This document shows positions 44,731-55,674 of a stretch of 64,000 nucleotides of DNA, piece after piece (position 1 is the stretch's first letter; each line of letters begins with the position of its first letter). Origin of the DNA: Podospora bellae-mahoneyi (lineage: Eukaryota > Ascomycota > Sordariomycetes > Sordariales > Podosporaceae). The stretch lies in the NCBI RefSeq assembly GCF_035222275.1, contig NW_026946359.1:1116001-1180000 (forward strand), in the 5' to 3' direction. The notes beneath the pieces are model-generated. The model ran no database searches. It had not been told where the DNA came from and worked only from the letters and a program-made list of their open reading frames with translations. A program made the position numbers and the translations under genes.

Positions 44731-46045
44731 TTAGCCAAAGATCCAGAGAAGCTCAGTGGGGAAGTACTATCAAGATGAGTTAGTCTTGTGTCACAAGGAT
44801 TAGCGTTCGCAAAGAGTAGACTCACGTTGGAGGGCTGGTTGAAGCGGATGCCGCGGTTGAAGCCAGAGATGGTGGCAATGTCCTCCTCGGAGAGATCGAA
44901 GTCGGTGTTCTGGAGGTTGGAAACCATGGTCTCCTGTCTGCTGGACTTGGGGATGACTGCAAGACCGCGCTGGGTGGCCCAGCGGAGAAGGACCTGGGAA
45001 GCAGGGCGGTTGTACTTGGCGGCGATGGCCTTGATGGTGTCGTCCTCCATGAGGGGCTGGAGCTTGACGGCGTGCTGCATGTTGAACTCGAGGAAAGAGG
45101 CAGGGCCGAAAGAGCTGTAGGCAGTGACGGTGATGCCCTCACGCTTGGCAAGCTTGAGGAGCTCCTCCTGGGTGAGGTAGGGGTGGTGCTCGATCTGGAG
45201 GGTGGCAGGGCGGATCTTGGCGTAGCGGAGGAGGTCGTAGATCAGCTGGGACTGGAAGTTGGAGATACCAATGCTGCGGGCGAGGCCGGCATCGACGAGG
45301 CTCTCCATGGCGGTCCAGGTCTCCTGGATGGTGGCCTTGCTGGGGCGAATCTCATCGCCCTCGTAGTGCCAGCCGGGAGGGTAGCGGACGGAGGGGTCGA
45401 CATACTCAAGGGCGACGGGGAAGTGAATGAGGTAGAGGTCGAAGTAGTCGACGCCCCAGTCGGCGAGCTGCTTCTTGACGATGGGCTGGACGCGCTCACC
45501 GTCGTGGAAGGTGTTCCAGAGCTTGGAGACGATGAAGAGGTCCTCACGCTTCACAATACCCTCCGAGATGGCACGGGCCACACCCTTGCCGCACTCAACC
45601 TCGTTGCCATAGTCTGATTTATCTCTGTCAGCTTGTATTCCTAGCACCACGGCAAACAATGGCCCGATCACCGATAAGGCGTCTATCCCCACCCCCCATG
45701 CTTGTGCCTTGGTGGGGGCAAAGGCAAGCATGGAGGGGGCGGGGTAGCAATAATCTGAACAACTGTTCCTCGTGCCCCTCACTTTCGAGCAGCACCCCTC
45801 CATGAGCTCTTGAGAAGTGAGGTACAACCAGAAAGTGCGAATCCGGTATCCGAGGTGTGGTGTTGGCTGTGCAACAGAATGAAGGGGGGAGGTCTCAGCT
45901 TACCGCAGGCGCCATCGAAGAGACGGTAACCGGCCTTGATGGCATTGTAAACGACATCAGCGGCGATGGCGTTGTCGACCTTCCAGAGACCGAAGCCCAC
46001 CTGGGGCATGTCGTAGCCGCTGTTGAGCTTGATGACGGGGGCCAT
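44731..46045 (-). CDS. xyl1: D-xylose reductase (aldo-keto reductase family 2)
   Basis: Exons (-) 46045-45904, 45613-44826 and 44766-44731 give 321 residues, the usual length. It starts [24 protein letters not shown]. The catalytic tetrad is visible: Asp44 (RLFDGA), Tyr49 (CDYGNE), Lys78 (IVSKLWN) and His111 (LYLIHFPV). [25 protein letters not shown] and [20 protein letters not shown] are typical of fungal xylose reductases, as is the end [21 protein letters not shown]. The coenzyme motif is IPKSSRQE. The enzyme reduces D-xylose (and often L-arabinose) to the polyol with NADPH, first step of pentose catabolism. Intron 1 is long (290 nt) and holds a strong hairpin. Retaining intron 2 would change the C-terminus. 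Confidence 0.95.
45687..45744. other. hairpin in xylose reductase intron 1
   Basis: Two arms of about 24 nt (45687-45710 and 45721-45744) are nearly complementary around the shared ATGCTTG/CAAGCAT core, with C-runs facing G-runs and a 10-nt loop. Only small bulges interrupt the stem. Confidence 0.6.
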
Positions 46046-49000
46046 TGTGACGGTGTTTTTTGTCTGATGTGCGGGATGAGCTGTCAGTGCTTCGTCCTAG
46101 GAGTCTCGCGGTGATGGTGGGGGTTCACTCACGCGGTGGGATGGAAGAGAGATGGATGGGTATGTGAGGAAAGATCAGCTGGAACGTCATGAGGGCGTCG
46201 AGGTGCTCCCATGGGACTACTTATACCGGCTGGCCGTCTCCATACTAAGCTTTCGAGCCGGAGGGGAAGGTGCCCTCCCACCCATTGTGTCCACCCTTGG
46301 GCTCTGCGCCGAGTTACGCTTCATCTAGATGATGTGCCGTTGAGCAGGGTCATTCCATCCCGCCCACCTCCTCCCCCTCTCCCGTGTCCCAATTCCAAGA
46401 CCCGCCCGCATCGTCATACAGCGCGGGAGCACAAGCTAGAACACCAGGGACCCCCTCACCTGCGGCCTCTCTGCGGTGCTTGAATGCGACAGTCGCATGG
46501 CCAAGACCTCGATGATCTCGGCTGGCATGGAAAAAGCGCGTGATTCTACTGGCCGGCAGCTAGATGTTGAGATGCGTGAGGCGGCTACCTTCCCGACCTT
46601 GCCTGCTTGATTGGCGTGGGTAATGGGCAGCAGCCCGTCTGCCATTGTCCACTGACACGGAGCTCGAAGCTGTGGACCCGAGTGGTGAGAGCCCATTTGT
46701 GCGGTTGAAACGGGCATCTCCTTTTTTTGTTGGAGAAGCAGTGGACTCTTCGAGGGGTGTGTGGAGTATCCATTAGCCTCGCACATACATGGCATGGCAT
46801 CCTGTAGGTACCCAGTACCGGCTCTGTTTTGTTGGCCCTTTGAGGCTCACTTTGGAGATATTCTCGTGATATTGAAAGGACCCCTTTTCAGAACCAGTGA
46901 CGCCAAAAAGGGATATCGTGAGGTCTCTTTTGGGGGGCGGCTTAACTGCCATATTGGTCCAGATCTGAAGACGCTCACACCTGGTACCATGATACCATCC
47001 GGATGGAACGCAGGCAAATGGCTCCGGGCGGACGTGGCGGAGGGGTTTCTCTGCTTTGCAAGTTTGATGCAGGGCATGTCCCACTAGAGCTGTGGAAACC
47101 GAGATGTTCGACTTGACCCGGTAACCCGGTGCATGTTCCTCATTTAGCCTGAAGAAGGCCCCGCCAAAAGCCAACCGGATAATTAGCAGCAAAAAGGCGA
47201 GATATCCACCATGAACCTCCTATCTCGCCGCCGGCCTCACTCAACCGCGCAAGGCTGCCGTTGTCTCGGGAACCTTGTTGCACCACACCCTGGAAGTAGG
47301 TATGCCGGTGCTGCTGAAGAAGAGAACAGTTTGGCTAAGGTACGGATCTCTGTCATCTGACTGCAAAAGACAGGCAGGTGCCCTGTTCTGCCGGGCAATA
47401 TTTCCGGATGAAGTTGTTAGTCTGCTGGAGCTGTGTTGCAACATCAGTTTTGCCATTGTCAGAAAACCATGCTGAATCATCTGATGAGAGAAAAAGACGG
47501 AAGAATAGCGAGGCTGAAGTGGTCGCTGGGCGAGAACCTTGATGGTCCACGTGGTTGTCAGCCTGTCGTGTCCAGATGAGACATCAGCTTCTGCCCTATT
47601 GGACCCCAACCAGTACCCATCCAACCACTGGCTGCCCGTCATCATGCTTCTTTTTGAGCCTCTCAGTTCCATCACCACACTCAGGGCACACTTCCTGCTC
47701 GTCGTGGGTTTAGAACAACCTACATGTAAGAGGAAGTTTCTCAGCAAATCCACTCTCTGAAAGACACCACAGCAGGCGAGGCTTGTTCTTAGCAGATAGG
47801 TCCTCTCGTCATCCAGGCCGCCAGAAGGGGCACCGGGAGAGCCAACCAAACAGCAACCACAGTGTCTGTCCAATGGGAACCATGTGGGATAACACCGTTA
47901 TTGCAACTGTCTTGTCACCCTCCCCACATGCTTCTCCAACTCAAGCTTCTCATATGGACTCAGCCTTCTGGTTCCCTGATTGACTCCTCTATACTCTTGC
48001 GCCTCTCCTTTGAGTTTCCCATAGTTCTCTCATGACGTCTCAGCATACTATCATGACAAGAGAGCATCTTTTTCTCACCAACTAAGCCAAAGAACAGTCG
48101 TCATGTCTACCCCTTCCCCAGGTACATGTCATCCGTACCTCCTATTACCACCACTACATCCGCCAAGAAACACTCCAATGGCCACCAGGCAAGGTACATG
48201 CTACCGTCATCCACCGCAGCCTCGCCTCGTCCGCCTTGTCCACAGTTCTGTAACTAAAAACAGCACCTCCAAATGCATTAGCTCCCTTCCCGTGTCCCGC
48301 TCACCCTCAGCGTCAGATCCACAGCCCGTGGCTATTCCTACCTGGGCAGTACCACGCGAAGGAGCTATCCTAGAGAAGTAATCTCCTTCTGATTGGAAGG
48401 GAATCCTCATCCAACTTGGAGTTTGTTTAGACCTTGTTTGTGGATCACGTGTTTCTCTGTCCCAACCTCAAGCATAACACCCATATATCCACACATCTAC
48501 AAGACGTAATTGTATTCATACTTGCACGAGTTATTTGTCAGGAGATAGTATACTACGACCAGGTGTATCATGTAAAAAAATCTCCTCCGCTTCACTCCTC
48601 ACAAGTAGTTCAAACTTCATCATGAACACGACCAACACCACTCAAGAGAACCCCCCAAAAGTCCGGCCCATAGTCTTGATATCACGCCATGTAAAACATG
48701 TCGCCAGTAATCCAAACCGCACTTGAATTCTACAAATAACAGAAATAAAACTAATATCGAGACAACTCCAAATGGCATTCTTCCCCTCAATCCTTCACCA
48801 CCCTTGGCTACCTACATTTGAGCCCCCTTAAATCAGTTTGGACCCCATAACCTCCCCACCCAAAACGCACTACATCCATGTTCCTCCAAATAAGCTATAC
48901 CTGGAAATACTTACAAAAAGCAGACGTAATACCACACAAAATATTCCGCCACAGTCCACATCAAGCGAGCCACCCATGAATCACAAAATCTTAGCCATTA

Positions 49001-49752
49001 ATGTATAGGCAAGAATAGGTCGGGTAATTACCACTCAACTTACGCAAGTAGACCGAAAAAGGTTTATTTGATCGTGCTGGTCAAGATGTATGCTGGTGAT
49101 AAGTAGTTTCACATGGCCCTTGCCTCTGTCAAGAGCTGTTGTTGTCACCACAACATCCCCTACCTAGGTAGGTACGTAGGTATTCATGTAACTCTCTGCA
49201 TGCAAACAACAACAACCCCAAAAAAGCCAAATCAACTCTGGGGTTCAAAAACCTGTGTGTAAATAAATATCTGCAAGTAGACTACTTTTTTTATCTACAA
49301 CCCAGCCATTCGCTGAAACCCCCCCCATAAGAGAAAAACCAAATAATTCGAACAAAAAAACCCACGTATTCCAACAACAAGAACAAAAAGGAGCTTGGAG
49401 CCCAGAAGCAAAAAAAAACCAAAAAAAAACAAAAAAAAAAAAAAAAAACAACCAGCTACCTATCGTCCTCCCCCCTTTCTTATAAAATGTCTTGCCAAAG
49501 AATAATAATACCAAGCATGACTCTTCGCTACTCTTATAAACCGTTCCCCTTCTTTTTGCCCAGCTAACCAACCTCTTTTGAAACACAGAATATTGGTATA
49601 CACCCTCCCCCCCACACCCATGAAAACAATCATTAACAATTAACTATTGTCCCATGCTTTTCGATCCCACACTACTCATCACAACACCCTCCCCTCCAAC
49701 AACACCCCCCCCTGCTGTTGCCGTCCCCATGTCCGTCCTCGAAGTCGCCTCT
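46046..49752. other. long intergenic region between xylose reductase and creB
   Basis: 3.7 kb without a supported gene. Its left part is the xylose reductase upstream region and its right part the 3' flank of creB. It includes a long A-rich tract at about 49409-49450. Confidence 0.5.
46773..47338. promoter_or_regulatory. three GGCTAA motifs upstream of xylose reductase
   Basis: GGCTAA occurs at 46773-46778 (minus), 47144-47149 (minus) and 47333-47338 (plus), about 730-1290 bp upstream of the xylose reductase ATG. GGCTAA is the known core for XlnR/Xyr1 regulators of xylan and xylose genes. A CreA-type SYGGRG match (CCGGAG) lies nearer the gene at about 46258. These are short motifs and binding is inferred only. 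Confidence 0.35.
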
Positions 49753-52526
49753 CTAAGACAACCCCAAAAACTTCCCGCTCTTCTTCTTCCCCAACCCAAA
49801 CGTAAACCTCTCCATCAAAGCCGGTTTGTGACCGTCCCTGTCCTTCGTTGGACTCCCCCCAAACAACTCGGGCGGCGCCGTGTCCGACCGTGAGGGCCCA
49901 ACCCCAGGAGAAGAAGAGGAAGAATGCCCGTTTTGTCCCGCAGTCCCATTGCTCCTAACCCCATTCAGATAAAGCAAAGCCGGTACAGGAGGCAGCACAG
50001 CATCATGGCCACCATTACTCGACGACTCCCCAGCAGCAGTACTAGCCCTGCTCTCCGTCTTGTCGCTCCTGTCACTCCTATCCGCTTTATCGGCATTGTT
50101 CTTGTCCTTCTCCTTGTCCTTGTCCCCAGTCTTGAGAAACGCAAGACTCTTCCGCGTCATCGTCTTGCTGTTCCGACCTGCCCGGTTAAAGAATCCCGCT
50201 GGGGTGAACTTGTTGTTGCTGTCTTTCTCAACAGAGGGGCTGTCCACAGCAGCAAATGAGTCAGACCCGGTTGCTATGGCGTCCTTCTTCCGGCGCTTTT
50301 CTTCCTCGTCTTCTGTTGTAGAATCGCGGGATTTGTCGAGCAGTCTCTCCTTGGCGGCGAGTTTAGCTGCCTCCTTTTCGGCTGCTTTTTCAGCTGCTTT
50401 CCGGGCCTTGTCGGCCTTTTCTTGCATCTTTTGCTCCTTTTTGATTTCCTCCTTTGACTTGGCCGGTACGGTTGCTGCCTCGTCGGCTTTGGTCATGACT
50501 GCTGATCCCGGTGGTGGGGCGGCGACTAAGGGGTGGCCATAGCCTTCTGGTCCGGCTGGTTGTTTTACTGGCGAGGCCAGTACAGACACTGGGCTTATAC
50601 TGTCGAGCGGTGCCGACTTTGTCTGCTCCAACGTGGCCAGCGTCTCGTTTTCCTCCAGAGTTGGTAACGGTTGGGTGCTCAGTCTCGTCAGTGGTGGCGG
50701 GTGTGTGCCGTTGGTCTGTTCGGCCGTCACTGTGGTTGCTGCGAGATCTGCCGCTTCACTTGCTTCCCGCACTTGATCCAACCCTTCGGCATCCATCTCT
50801 TCCCGTACCTTCTCCCACGTGGTCTCTTGGTAAAACAATACATAGGCACATGCCATTCCTGGTTTGTCGCCGAAAAAGTTCTTGACAAAGTGCTTGTCGA
50901 CCGGTTCAACCATTTCGTCATCAAACAGAAGCCAACCCCGATCCTTGGTTTTGATAACCGACACATAGTGACCGTGATAGGCATTACCGCCGATGTGGAT
51001 AACAACCGCGTATAACTCATACAGCCGATCCTGGTCTTCGGCGTCGTCTGTAGTGTTGAACATACGGATATGATAAGGGTATACTATCCGGTGGAAAAGC
51101 TTCTGTAACCGGCTGTAGTCCTCTGTGTATTTGAATCTTTTCAGATGCAATGCCAGAACCTTTGGTAACTTCTTGACCTTCATCCGCTTCTCAGCCTCTT
51201 GCAAGCCACCACAATGGTCACAGTGGAACTTGTTACGTTCACACAGCATTTCCTCAGCGGAGAACTTCTGTAGGCATGACGTTACTGATGAGTGTTCCTC
51301 GAGATCAATCGATAGATCTAGGAATGTCTCGTCTCGTTGCGAGGCTGCCTCGCAGGTCAAGCATCTAGTCTCGGATGTCAAAACGCCTTCAAATATGTCG
51401 TGCACCCACCCGGCCGCTGGAGTTCTTGAATCGATTGCGTTGCTGTTGTGTACTGATGCGGTGTCTGGTGAGGATAGTGGGCCGTCTTTGCCGCTCCCTT
51501 CTGCTTGCTCCACCAGCATGCGCTTCGCGTTTGCCTCGACGTTGGCGATAACATCATTCAGGATTAAGCCATAAAATTCGTGGGCGTCCTGGTGCATAGA
51601 GTTTCGGAACATCTCATTGTCCCGCTTGAAAATTTCCAGAAACCGCTGGGGGCTTAAAACACCGGTACGAGACTGGCTCTCGATAAGGGCCGTGAATATA
51701 TCCTTGAGGCCGGTGAATGTGCATTCCTGCATGCCGTATGTATCCGGGTTCTCCTGCGCAAGCTCCAGCACTGGACCCTTGATCATGGCCTGCTTCTTTT
51801 TATACTCGGGCGCATCCGGCCTGTCCTCGGGACGCACAGGTGTGACGCCACCGGGCGCAAGCTGCCCGCCTCCCAACACCTGGCGCTGTTTTGCCTGCGC
51901 CGAGAGTGCCTTACCCTTTGGGTCTTTTGGATTAGGCTGTACCGGTTCTCGTATTGTCACGTTAACCTTCTTGGATGCGCCGTTGAGGCCGTTGTTCGGG
52001 GGGAGTGAAGGATAGTTGAGGACATTTTCTCGAAAAGGCTCGGAATAGTAGAGTGCCTGTAGTATTGAGTTGCAGTAGCTGTTGAACTGGAGGGTTAGTC
52101 GTTGTCTGCAGAATCCCGTCTCCCAACCTGGGCATACCATGTGTTTCCAAACTACAACAAGTCACAGTTGTTAGCTTCACGACATGGATTTTTAACTCGT
52201 ATGAAGCAGGCCTCACATTTTCCAACCCAAAGAACTTGTCACTTCCATCTGGCCTAATTGCTCCGGCATTCTGGAGAAGCCTTTCCACCGGGGTCAAGTC
52301 CAGCGCGGGATCATCCTTTTCTTTGCCCTTTCCCTTTGACGATGTGGTGCTGTCAGACTTGGAGTTTGCCTAGGGCCAGTGTTAGTAACCTAGGTAGAAG
52401 ACCACCGACATTGAGCATCGGGTTTCACGCAGCAGCGAGCCTAAACAAACACCCGCGCTCGGAACATTTAATCGCAGGTGTACATACAGTGCCGGCACCC
52501 TTAAGTTTCTGGAAGAACCCCGCCAT
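49753..52526 (-). CDS. creB: ubiquitin carboxyl-terminal hydrolase, CreB-type
   Basis: Exons (-) 52526-52488, 52369-52217, 52151-52138 (14 nt) and 52078-49753 give 843 residues. The USP Cys box is [21 protein letters not shown] (catalytic Cys69), the QDAHEF box is [18 protein letters not shown], and the His box is [21 protein letters not shown] with later GWLLFDDE. Two CxxC pairs (CLTCEA, CDHCGG) form the zinc site of the fingers. The C-terminal part has a coiled coil ([40 protein letters not shown] in pieces) and a low-complexity tail ending [19 protein letters not shown]. This architecture matches Aspergillus CreB, the deubiquitinase that with CreC acts in carbon catabolite repression. The 14-nt exon carries the FGNT-C junction of the catalytic Cys box. 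Confidence 0.95.
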
Positions 52527-53394
52527 TGTGAGCGCCGAAAAATGCTAACCCGGCGGCGCGTCACTTGTCAGGCGGGGAGGGTCGGTCGTTATTCGACCGC
52601 CGCAGAGCCGTCGTCGTGAGGACGGGGCTGGTAGTAGGATCAACCGAATGTGTGTTGACGAGTCTGATATATGTAGGAGCTATGGAACGGACTAGAGCAA
52701 AGCTCGACGGGAACGCTCGGAAGACGGATAGCGTATGCGCGTAGGGGTTGCGCAATGGCTTTGGAGTCGCAAGATCGGGTCAATGCCGCAGCGCGTTCTT
52801 GCTCGTGTGATCCGAATATGTGTATGCGGTATGCGGTATTCGATATGTTCCTCTTTGATCTCTCGCGTCTGGGTAGGTTAAGGGTGGATACGGATACTCG
52901 GAAGAAAGATGCGCAGGATCAAGATGCTTGATGCAATCAACAAGGTAAGCTAGCTCTCGGCGCTGCGACCCTTGGACGGTGGCTTATCGATAATGACAAT
53001 TGGGGCCAAAGAAGGGCTGAACTTTCGAAACATCCGTCGGATGGAGGTCTGGACAGCTAGGGTGTGGACAGAAGCCAGGAGCTACGGCAGAGGGGATGTC
53101 GAGAGAAGGAGCAGTGGACGTTGAGGCGCCTTGGGACATGCAGCTCAACCTGGATGGACAGGTTCCTGTATGTACTTTCCACCCTTACACCACAGTGGGA
53201 TTATTGCCAAGTACCCGACTGCAACCCAGAGGATCCGGTTCGATTCCAGAAGTAGTTGAGTGCTCGGCGGGGGTGGGGCCACAATGGAGCCCCTCCACAA
53301 ACAGAGGTTCAAAGGTCCGCCGGGACTCCCCTCACTCACACCACTCCACAGCCTACATTTTCCACCTCTCAACGCCGCCGTCATCGTCACGCTT
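52527..53394. other. upstream region of creB
   Basis: No gene seen. Confidence 0.5.
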
Positions 53395-53571
53395 TCACTT
53401 TCTGCCCAGGAATTGTTGGGTCATCAACCACCCAGCTCTAGTAGGTGATGAGAGTGGCACTCCGCGGCAGATGGTGATCAACAACATAGTCGGCAGAATT
53501 ACAAAGAACGCCATAGCAATGCACCATATGCACCTCGGGTAGTCTGTTGAGTGGTAACCGAGCTCCAGCAT
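53395..53571 (-). CDS. possible small membrane protein (58 residues)
   Basis: A short frame with ATG at 53571 and TGA at the low end. It reads MLELGYHSTDYPRCIWCIAMAFFVILPTMLLITICRGVPLSSPTRAGWLMTQQFLGRK, with one convincing transmembrane helix and basic flanks. There are no introns and no family match that I know. The composition is protein-like but the length is within what chance can give. It lies in a 3.1-kb region with no other gene. Confidence 0.25.
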   Translation of the reverse strand: MLELGYHSTDYPRCIWCIAMAFFVILPTMLLITICRGVPLSSPTRAGWLMTQQFLGRK

Positions 53572-55674
53572 CTTCTTGTTTCCGTTGTCTTGTCGAGTTT
53601 TCCAAGTCCCGGCAGCTCTGGGGTTCGTCAACGGTTTTTATGTAAAGTCTTGACGTCCGCCAATTCTAGCTGCCAGCTCGAATGGAGCCTGCAAGCAGCT
53701 GGACTGCCGTTCTTCCTAGTGGCCGCCCTAGCGGATAAAGTGAGGTTTGCCACGATCCACTAAGGTACTGCCATGCTGAATATCCTCAAAATAGACTTCT
53801 CCTTCACACTTCTCACCTCACACACTTACAAGACTGTTTACACTACAACAAGCTTTGTGGCGGCCATCGGTCGTAAGCCGAGTAATCTGTGCAACAGCTA
53901 GGCCATCAAAGCTTAGCTACCGGCGCATGACCATAATCAAGCGAACAAGAGACCCTCGACAAGATGCGCCCCTTCCTAGTGTCCTGAACCGACCTGCCGC
54001 CCTGCTTCTTTCAGATGTTACATGCCCGACAGTGTGGTTGCAATATAGGTTGGCCACAGGCAAGTCGAAGCGCCAGAAGCTTCCCAGACCGGCTCCAGTG
54101 GGACGGAATCGAGTCCCTTGCTTGGTTACTATTCGTCCATAATATTCGGTGGGTTTTAAGGTCATGGATGCCACGCTGGCCATCGCGTACAGAAAACGGG
54201 AGTGACGGTCAGTCCCCAGGAGAACGGGAGTGTGGGGTAGAATCTAAGACACTGTGGCCTTCCAGACAGTTCGCTTGTGCCGCATTGAGTTTACCCGTCC
54301 TTCTTCCTCAACGGCACGGGAGACGGAATCTATCGCCCGGGGAACTCATTTCTCTTTATTTCCCTTTGCAATGGATTACCTTGACGATATCGGACCAGCT
54401 CTCGATTTGCCTGCTCATGGCGAGTCCAGAATATCTTTGACAATCGTTACTTTCTACAATACTCTTCGACTGATGACGATTTGGCCCCCCCGCGCCCCTC
54501 TTGAACCCTTGGCCCTTAGATTCGCAATGTAGGCCCGTCTTTGCGGAAGGGTCAACCAACGATTCCTCCCGCGTGGCCGCTTCTTCCTTGGCCCATCCCC
54601 TGATCTGTCTGAACCAGTGGGACATGCAGCTCGCATTAGCCCTACACACACTCTTTTTCCTCATACGTCAACCTGTTGATCCTCACTGGTTGGAATCCCG
54701 TAGCTGAATTCGGCATATGGAGCCGACATAGGCCTCAGGCCACCGTCCTCACCACCTCCGCCCAGGAACACAAAACGGCCCCCCAAAAAAGCTGCCGTAT
54801 GACGAAACACTCACCCAACCCGCAGAGCTTATTTTCTTTTTATTTATTGCGCGGGCTCTTACACTACCTTTGATTTTTGAAAAAAGTCCCGGGTAAATAC
54901 ATCCATCCATCAAACACCCCCCTTCTCCCTTTGGTTCCACAACATATAGATCATTTTGCACACGTACACATCCTTTCTTGGTTTGTCTCACAGAAAGACT
55001 GATGACCGAGGAAGTCGCCGGGGTGTAGAGCAAAAATAATAAGGGTATGACCACCTGCAGAACAAACGCGAGCGGGCGCACAAATCCCGATGATGATGCA
55101 TGGTTACGTCAAGGGGATGACGGCCTGTCACGTTTGATTGTAGAAGGACACCTCGTGATAGGCTTGTAGGTATCCGGGGGTTTGGTTCGGAAAGAAGGGG
55201 GCGTTAGTATTTGGGGAGTTGGTTGAATGTTGCAGAAGAGGGTTGAATTACGAGAAAGGAAGAAGGTCTCTCAGAAAGAGGGCCGGTGACAGCCGTGGCT
55301 CGCTTATGACTTCAGGTAGGCCTGATAGCTATCTGAAAAGTGAAAGTAGTTGCCTCACCATGGTCCAGAGCTCAGAATGATACAGCAGTGGCAGGCTGGA
55401 GTTGAACTGCCTACCGGGCATTGGGTTCAGACGCATAGCCTAGTCATAGGTAATTCAAGCGCATAGCTGTGTAGACATTCAACCCAGATTCAAGTATGCT
55501 TGTTGTGAATCACGCGTCCCACAAGAGACCACCACTTATCGTGACACTGAACCAATCCGTTAACAACAGCTTACAAGGAAACACAAATTCAAAATAAATA
55601 TCTATCCCCTTCAATACCTCAGATATCCAATTCGCATTCAACATTACTACAAAGTGTTACACGAAAAATCCTTG
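53572..55674. other. intergenic
   Basis: No other gene I can support. The right end is the 3' flank of the ABCD transporter gene. Confidence 0.5.

Noticed and set aside
45072-45617. 181-codon open frame antisense to xylose reductase
   Set aside because: Mirror of a strongly codon-biased exon; Val/Leu/Gly/Glu-rich composition, no independent support.
47241-47873. 210-codon minus-strand open frame between xylose reductase and creB
   Set aside because: No domain-like pattern; no nearby splice structure; the region looks like regulatory DNA.
49409-49450. long A-rich tract that could be a retroposon tail
   Set aside because: No LINE or SINE body or target duplication is visible next to it; simple A-rich tracts are common in this region's spacers.
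53236-53247. GGTTCGATTCC, a tRNA B-box-like sequence
   Set aside because: The flanks do not pair as a T-arm or acceptor stem, and no A box or anticodon arm lies at the right distance upstream.
54749-55081. 110-codon minus-strand frame with a hydrophobic N-terminus
   Set aside because: No ATG at the start of the hydrophobic stretch and no clear upstream exon.
55380-55440. tRNA-like GTTCAACTCC stretch on the minus strand
   Set aside because: GGCAG/CTGCC can pair but with a 12-nt loop; no cloverleaf can be drawn.
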